Positions 58,555 to 64,000 of a stretch of DNA of 64,000 bases are shown one piece after another. The position numbers were made by a program, and so were the translations under genes. This DNA is from Pyricularia pennisetigena (Eukaryota; Ascomycota; Sordariomycetes; Magnaporthales; Pyriculariaceae): positions 5,383,259 to 5,447,258 of the forward strand of contig NC_043742.1 of assembly GCF_004337985.1 (NCBI RefSeq). Reading direction: 5' to 3'. Position 1 is the first letter of the stretch. Each line of letters opens with the position of its first letter. The notes beneath the pieces were generated by a model. The model was not told the DNA's origin, made no database searches, and saw nothing but the letters and a program-made list of their open reading frames with translations.

Positions 58555-58830
58555 TAGTCTGAGGGCTTATCCCTGAAGCCCAAAGCTCCAGAATTGATCC
58601 ACTCCGTTCGCCTCGCTCCATTTCGTGGCTCAATTGCGGTTTTGCAATGTACCTGTGGGTCCATCCAAAAAACGTTTTGGTTTAGGTCTGAGGATAATTT
58701 GTCGATTTTCGCCGTTTATAGCGGTATTTTTGGCCTTTTTGCGACCGACACTCCCTTATTATTCCATAACCACGCAAAATATTGAAAAAAGAAAACATCG
58801 TTGAAAATAGGAATTGGTAAACCTTTTTTA
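58555..58830. mobile_element. Truncated inverted copy of the 1.8-kb TIR element
   Basis: From TAGTCTGAGGGC the sequence is the reverse complement of the right ends of the elements at 53846 and 55747. It stays alignable to about 58815. Confidence 0.7.
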
Positions 58831-60029
58831 TTAATTTAAAATTTTTTGCACCCGGTACGCCAATTAAAAATTGGATATAACCCGCCTTTTATCCGTTTAT
58901 AGCGGTATCCTTATTATTAACCCAAAAACACCATCGATACCCATTTTGTATTTTAATAATAACGATTATAATCCGTTAAAATTTATATATAAAAAATCGC
59001 AAAAACGAAAGGAATTTTCATATATAAATTTTAATCCAAATATCGCAAAAATATTTATTTTATAGTCCGTATAAAATATATTTCATTTAATATATTATAC
59101 GTCCACCTATAAATACCATCAATACCCATTTCGCATTTCACTAATAACGATTATAATCCGTTAAAATTTATTTAAAAGAAATTGCAAAAACGAAAGGAAT
59201 TTTTACATATAAATTCTAATATAAATAACGCAAAACCACTAATTTTACAATCCGCATAAAATATATATTATATAATACGTTATACATCCACCCATTAAAA
59301 AAAACCATTATTTCCGCAAATGTTTATATATTCATATTAAAATATATATATATAATATCCGGAAACACGCCCATATATATTTCGTTTTCCCACCAAATCG
59401 ACGCAATTTTTCGCGGTCCTAATCCCGCACACGCGGCGGTAAATACCTTTTCCGACGTATAAATTTTCCCGGAATTATACGCCAAAACCAAAACTTTTGG
59501 TAATTTAAACCTATAATATAAATTCGTTTTTTCAATTGTTATATAATTTTTAAACTTCCACAAACCCCCCAATATTCCTGCACAAATCCCACATTATAAC
59601 CAAATATAATATATATACCGGGTTTTATATAATATAAAAAATATTATCTTGCTAGTAAAAACCGGGTACGGGACAAATATAATATTGTAAACTATTTCGG
59701 TAATTCGTAATAACATTATTATTATCCCAAAAATCCTATTAAATAAATTAAAGCAAAAACAATTACGCAATATATAACGTTATCCCGCCGCGAACCCCAA
59801 ATTAATCGACCAATCCATTTTAAACGTAAATATAAATATACAGTTTTTATTACCAAAACTAATTTTATTTAATATAATTTTTTTTGGAACCCGCAAACCG
59901 TTTATAAATATACGTATATTTTTTTAAACCCGGAATAAACCACCAATTACCGATTTTTGAAATTTTTTCGAAACCCTATATTTCACCAACGTATCGTTTT
60001 ATTTATTATTAATAAATTTTATATGGTTT
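58831..60029 (+). other. Degenerate AT-rich region
   Basis: Two similar blocks (about 58905-59060 and 59110-59290) share ACGATTATAATCCGTTAAAAT and CGAAAGGAATTTT, an imperfect direct duplication of ~200 bp. A minus-strand open frame at 59324-59572 has no recognised domain. Confidence 0.5.
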
Positions 60030-60600
60030 TATAATGGAATGATTTTAAGGAATTGTTTTCCATACTGCGTTTGGTCCGGGTAATTATACTAATAACCGTA
60101 CCTATATTCGGGTGTACCGTAACCTTTATAATAAAAATTAAAATTTACGTCCTCGACCAATTATATTATAAAAAAATAATATATTTCGTTAAAACGCCTT
60201 TCGACCGACCCGAAATTACGATTATAATATAATATTTGGAACGCAAAACCCTTATTAACGATTACCGGCGCCTCCTATTCCTAATAAAAAATATTATACC
60301 ATTATCCGCCACCCGTATTTTTAAAACTATTATATATATAAACGCCAAAAACCGTATTATCCAAATACGCCAATTCCTAATAAAAAATTTCGTTTTTAGG
60401 AAATTTATAAAGCGAAACGTTGCCGATATAATTATCCGTTACGATATATTTATACCTAAAATCGATAAAATTAAAATTTACGCAAAATTTTCCAAACCGG
60501 ATGTTAAAATTCGCATTATATTTTCCATTTTATTTTTGGGTATAAGTATAAATATACCTAATATGGAACGTATAATATAATACGGGGGTATTAATATCAA
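60030..60600 (+). pseudogene. RecQ-like helicase C-terminal remnant
   Basis: Readable pieces follow the order of fungal RecQ-like helicases. RVIILITVPIFGCTVT stands in place of VPI..CTAT, then DRPEITIII. Next come a KTIIYINAKNRI stretch (helicase motif IV region), KPDVKIRIIFSILFLGISIN and IPNMERIIQYG, equivalent to the usual I...T.ALG.GI..P....V...G motif V block. Stops interrupt it, and the ATPase half upstream is unreadable. The assignment is by motif order only. Confidence 0.45.
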
Positions 60601-62790
60601 ATAACCCCGTAAACCTATGGTAAAAGTTCGGACGAACCGCACGCGGGCCCAACCGTAAAAAAACCGTATATTTTTTTGCGCTTTATTAATATTTCGATAC
60701 GCAAAAATCTATCGCTAAATACAAATTAACCAAATTAAAATTATTAACCAAATTAACCAAATAACCCGTAATATTACGAAAAAACGCTAAAAATTTACAA
60801 ATTACCCATTTAAATTTTTTAACGTATTTATAAACGCGGTTATTCCCTATTAACCTTTTATATATCGCTAAATTTAATTTAAACGATAATAACCGGGTAA
60901 AAGCGTCGGAACTACCACAAACCGGTTTTTTGGGTATATTTAAACCACGCGTTCCGCCTTATTGGACGTAATAAGAAATAATAAATAGGAAAAAATTAAA
61001 AAAAAGGCGCCAAATATACAAACTTTCGCCAACGTTAAATATTTTCGACGAATTATATTGGATTATATATAGGAAACGAATCCATTTTTTACAATAAACT
61101 AATTTGAAAACTGTTGCAACGTTTACGTATACCAAATTGGAGTTTTACCCGCATTACCCCCTAAAAAGCAACTAATTAAAATACCCAGGAAAAATTCCAA
61201 AAAAGTTATATGTTTTAACAATTGGACAAATGGGGTATTTATTTTGCAATAACCATTTTTTACCCAAACCCGCGGCGGTTATACGACCTACCATCCCAGC
61301 TAATATTACTTAAACTAATAATTTTTAATATCGTTAAAAAATTCCTCCATTCCTATAACCGGGAATGGACGAAAAACGATTTACTGGAAAATATTCCAAA
61401 TTTACAATTAATTAAATAGTTTAAATAATATAACGATTATTTCGTTGCTTAATTCCTAATAGTATACGAAAATAAGATACGAAATTACGCCTCCTATTTG
61501 CACAAATAATAAAAAAAAGGCGGCGGAATTAAAACACGGTGGCACCTTAGGAAACGATGGATATAATTAACAATTATTCGGGAAAACAAATTAATAAACG
61601 CCGACGAACGAATTAAACGGTATCATAATTATAAGTTAAAATATTAGTTAACGTTAACGGTTGCAAAAATATCCAATATAAAAAGTTTATAAATTTATAA
61701 CCCAAAAATTAAAAGGCGATTGAAGTTAAATCCTAATCAAATTAAATAACGTACCCTGGATTACAAAAGGGTCGAGCGATAAAAAAGGCGACGCCGAATT
61801 GGACTGACCAGGGGGGGAGGATTAAATAACGCAAAATATACAATTATTAAATACCAAAATCCCCAATTAACGGTTTAAATAAAACGACTAAATACTGGAT
61901 AATAACAATTATTACGTAAATTAAATATTTGGATCATATATAGGCTGGTACGGCGTAACGGCGCCCCGATTAAAAATAAAAAAGTTCGATATTGCGCATT
62001 GTAATAACTGTTACGGCTAAATTCCGGAAACCTTGGCGTTTCCACTTTAACTTTATTTTATTAATAAAAAACCCCATACGTAAACCCAATTATAAATACC
62101 TTTTTTTATTTTTATTAGCTTTTTTTGTTTTTTTTTATAATAAAAACCTTTTTCCCGGCCGCCAAATTCTTTTTGTAACGATTAATAAAAAATTGTAACG
62201 ATTAAACCAGCGCTCAATTTTTAACCAATAAACGTAATAGTTATTACAATCGCAAAATTGTTTTAGCAAATATTGCAAATATATTCGTTAGAAAACCTAA
62301 TTAAAACATTTTTAATTGGACAAAACTGTTTATATTTTACCCACCCAAACAAATATTAACTTAATCGTAACGAAAGTAAATTATAATTAACGCCCCTATA
62401 TCGCAAAAGTACCCCCCACCCGGTTAAATCTGGGGCAGATTAATTAACCTTATTATAATAGTAGTTACAATAATTGCTTTAATTCGCTAAAAACCGTAAT
62501 ACTTATTACAATTACGTTCCTTTATTTCCATAGTTCCTAAAAAACGCCAAAAAGGTAAAACCTCCGCTTAAACCACCACCAAATTTACGTTGGAATATAT
62601 ACCCAATAATATTAAATTACTTGCCCATTTAATAGCCATATTATAAAAAAAAGCGCGGATAAAAAAAATAAACCAATATTTTAAAGATTTGGAAAATTAC
62701 GACGCGGATATTGCAATTATTTTGGAATTAAATTTTACTCGGTTGGACCGTTTTATATTATAAAATTATTCGGATATAACCGGAATTCTT
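60601..62790 (+). other. Degenerate continuation of the helicase-type element
   Basis: AT-rich sequence with coding-like patches on the plus strand, for example the frame at 61222-61419 and a Cys-containing patch near 61985-62030. Stops are too frequent to define a protein. The long Phe/Leu-rich T runs near 62100-62150 have no assigned meaning. Confidence 0.35.
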
Positions 62791-62814
62791 TTAAATTTTC
62801 CCCCTATTCCTAAT

Positions 62815-63300
62815 AATAATAACAATAGTTAAAATAATATTAATATGGATTCCGGCGATAATAAATTTACCCCCGCCCCCGTTAATAAAAATGGAAATAA
62901 TACCGATATAAACGCCGGCGATAACGAATTTGCCCCCGCCCCCGTCGATTATAATAACGACGATATTTATATAGGCGAAAACGACAATTAACCTACCCCC
63001 GTATCCGCTAATAAAAGCGATAATAATATTAATATGGACGATAATTATAACGAACCTGCCCCGGATTTGGACAACCGCCAATTGCAAACTTTTTTGGTAT
63101 TTTTTAAACTATTTACCAACGCATTGTCCCCGCCACCAAAAAACCCCAAAAACCGGCTTTTTGCACCATAACCGGAAATTATTATTAACCCGGTACCCGC
63201 GCCATTAAATAAACCGCTTATACCCCGTATATATAAAACCATTACCGTTCGGCCAACCAAAATTAACCTTATTTCGGTATCGCGGATATAACCCAAAACT
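62815..63300 (+). pseudogene. Degenerate Asn/Asp-rich tandem-repeat coding remnant
   Basis: The plus frame contains three to four imperfect units of about 30 residues with a common core like GDNEFAPAPV, followed by a Pro/Lys-rich tail. Occasional TAA codons interrupt it. It may be the C-terminus of the element to its left. Confidence 0.4.
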
Positions 63301-64000
63301 AATTCGACGCCAAATAATAGATTAATAAATTTTTTATAACCCGAATACTATTTCCCATCGCATAAAAATACGGATTTTTTGGATCGTTTACCCGTCCCGT
63401 TATGAAAAAGTTTTTAATTGGGTAAAAATTAATCCGTATCGGCGATAATTATTATAATTTGGCGCAGGGTAAAAAATATAAATATTGCCAAAATAGTTCG
63501 CATTATACCCCATTTAGGTTATATTAATTGCCTTAAAATTAACAATAATACCAACCCGCCCGCCTGGTTTTGTCGCGGAAATAATATTTTCCGTAAAACG
63601 AACGAAACCCTAATCGCCCAAACCTTTAAACGCTTTTAATCCGCTGCTGGCGTCGCCGCAGTAAAAACACGCGTTAATAACCAAATTTTGGTATATTATC
63701 CTAATAGTAATTCGTCGAATATAAACGAGGTAATAGTTGTATTTGGCTACGAAACGATAAATATTTTAATATAATATATTAATATAATAGGTTAATATTT
63801 CCTTTTATTGGATTGCGACAATTATTACAATTTTTGCATTAATATGTCCTGCTATTTACTATATTGTAACAATTATTACAATTTTTTGCGGTAATACCAA
63901 ACAATTACTGCTATAATATAATATTTATTACAATTTAGTTTTTACCCTTTTATATATTTTGGGATAACGGGCACAATTTTAATTGTTAATTAATTTATTT
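63301..64000. other. AT-rich sequence to window end
   Basis: No gene or repeat end could be assigned. A word ATTACAATTTT recurs a few times near 63820-63930. Confidence 0.4.

Noticed and set aside
62791..63296. Minus-strand open frames rich in Ile/Gly/Val as membrane proteins
   Set aside because: They are the antisense of the Asn/Asp-rich tandem repeats on the plus strand, so the apparent hydrophobicity is a shadow.
38900..64000. CRISPR-like arrays or bacterial operons in the AT-rich part
   Set aside because: Repeats are long and dispersed with transposon ends. Nothing has short regular repeats with spacers, and the gene structure is eukaryotic.

Overview
The window looks like nuclear DNA of a filamentous ascomycete, most likely a Sordariomycete. 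Genes are split by short introns (55-150 bp) with GTAAGT-type donors, CTAAC/CTGAC-like branch sites and YAG acceptors. The recognisable proteins are fungal (Slx1, Gtr1, p47/Shp1, Mim1, Oxa1, Urc4, Fal1, SF3a60/Prp9, Rkm4). The right-hand third is AT-rich and carries the pattern of repeat-induced point mutation (RIP). I cannot fix the species from sequence alone. There are two assembly gaps, at 4764-4830 and 17416-17727.

Left part, 1-32.2 kb: an ordinary gene-bearing arm. In order it holds SLX1 (-), a secreted AA11-type lytic polysaccharide monooxygenase with an in-frame TAG (-), GTR1 (+), the Cdc48 adaptor p47/SHP1 (-), MIM1 (+), OXA1 (+), URC4 (-), a gene-poor stretch of about 6.4 kb, FAL1 (-) and PRP9/SF3A3 (+) as a head-to-head pair, a large ankyrin/coiled-coil protein (+), and RKM4 (-). 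Exon joins were worked out by hand and checked for reading-frame closure. MIM1 and OXA1 sit in tandem, and both serve insertion of proteins into mitochondrial membranes. FAL1 and PRP9 share a 420-bp intergenic region, and both act in pre-mRNA processing.

Middle part, 32.2-38.9 kb: an accessory segment bounded by two 5S-rRNA-derived repeats and containing two further related repeats and an LTR-like fragment. Its genes are GC-rich and not visibly mutated by RIP, but they are broken. They are a small secreted protein that may have an ADP-ribosyltransferase-like fold, a GH18/CBM18 chitinase-like mosaic, and an unrecognised gene with about five frame changes, the clearest of them in short base runs.

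Right part, 38.87-64 kb: a nested transposon graveyard. A Tc1/mariner-like MITE marks the boundary. It is followed by a reverse-oriented copia remnant with a solo LTR of a second family inside it (5-bp target duplication), a forward copia element with both LTRs and order gag-PR-INT-RT-RH, a minus-strand Ty3/gypsy gag-PR-RT remnant with another solo LTR, and two tandem 1.8-kb TIR elements. Last come an inverted copia fragment and a long degenerate region with a RecQ-like helicase remnant. Stop codons stand where Gln or Trp is expected, consistent with C-to-T change at CpA. No gene in this part looks functional.
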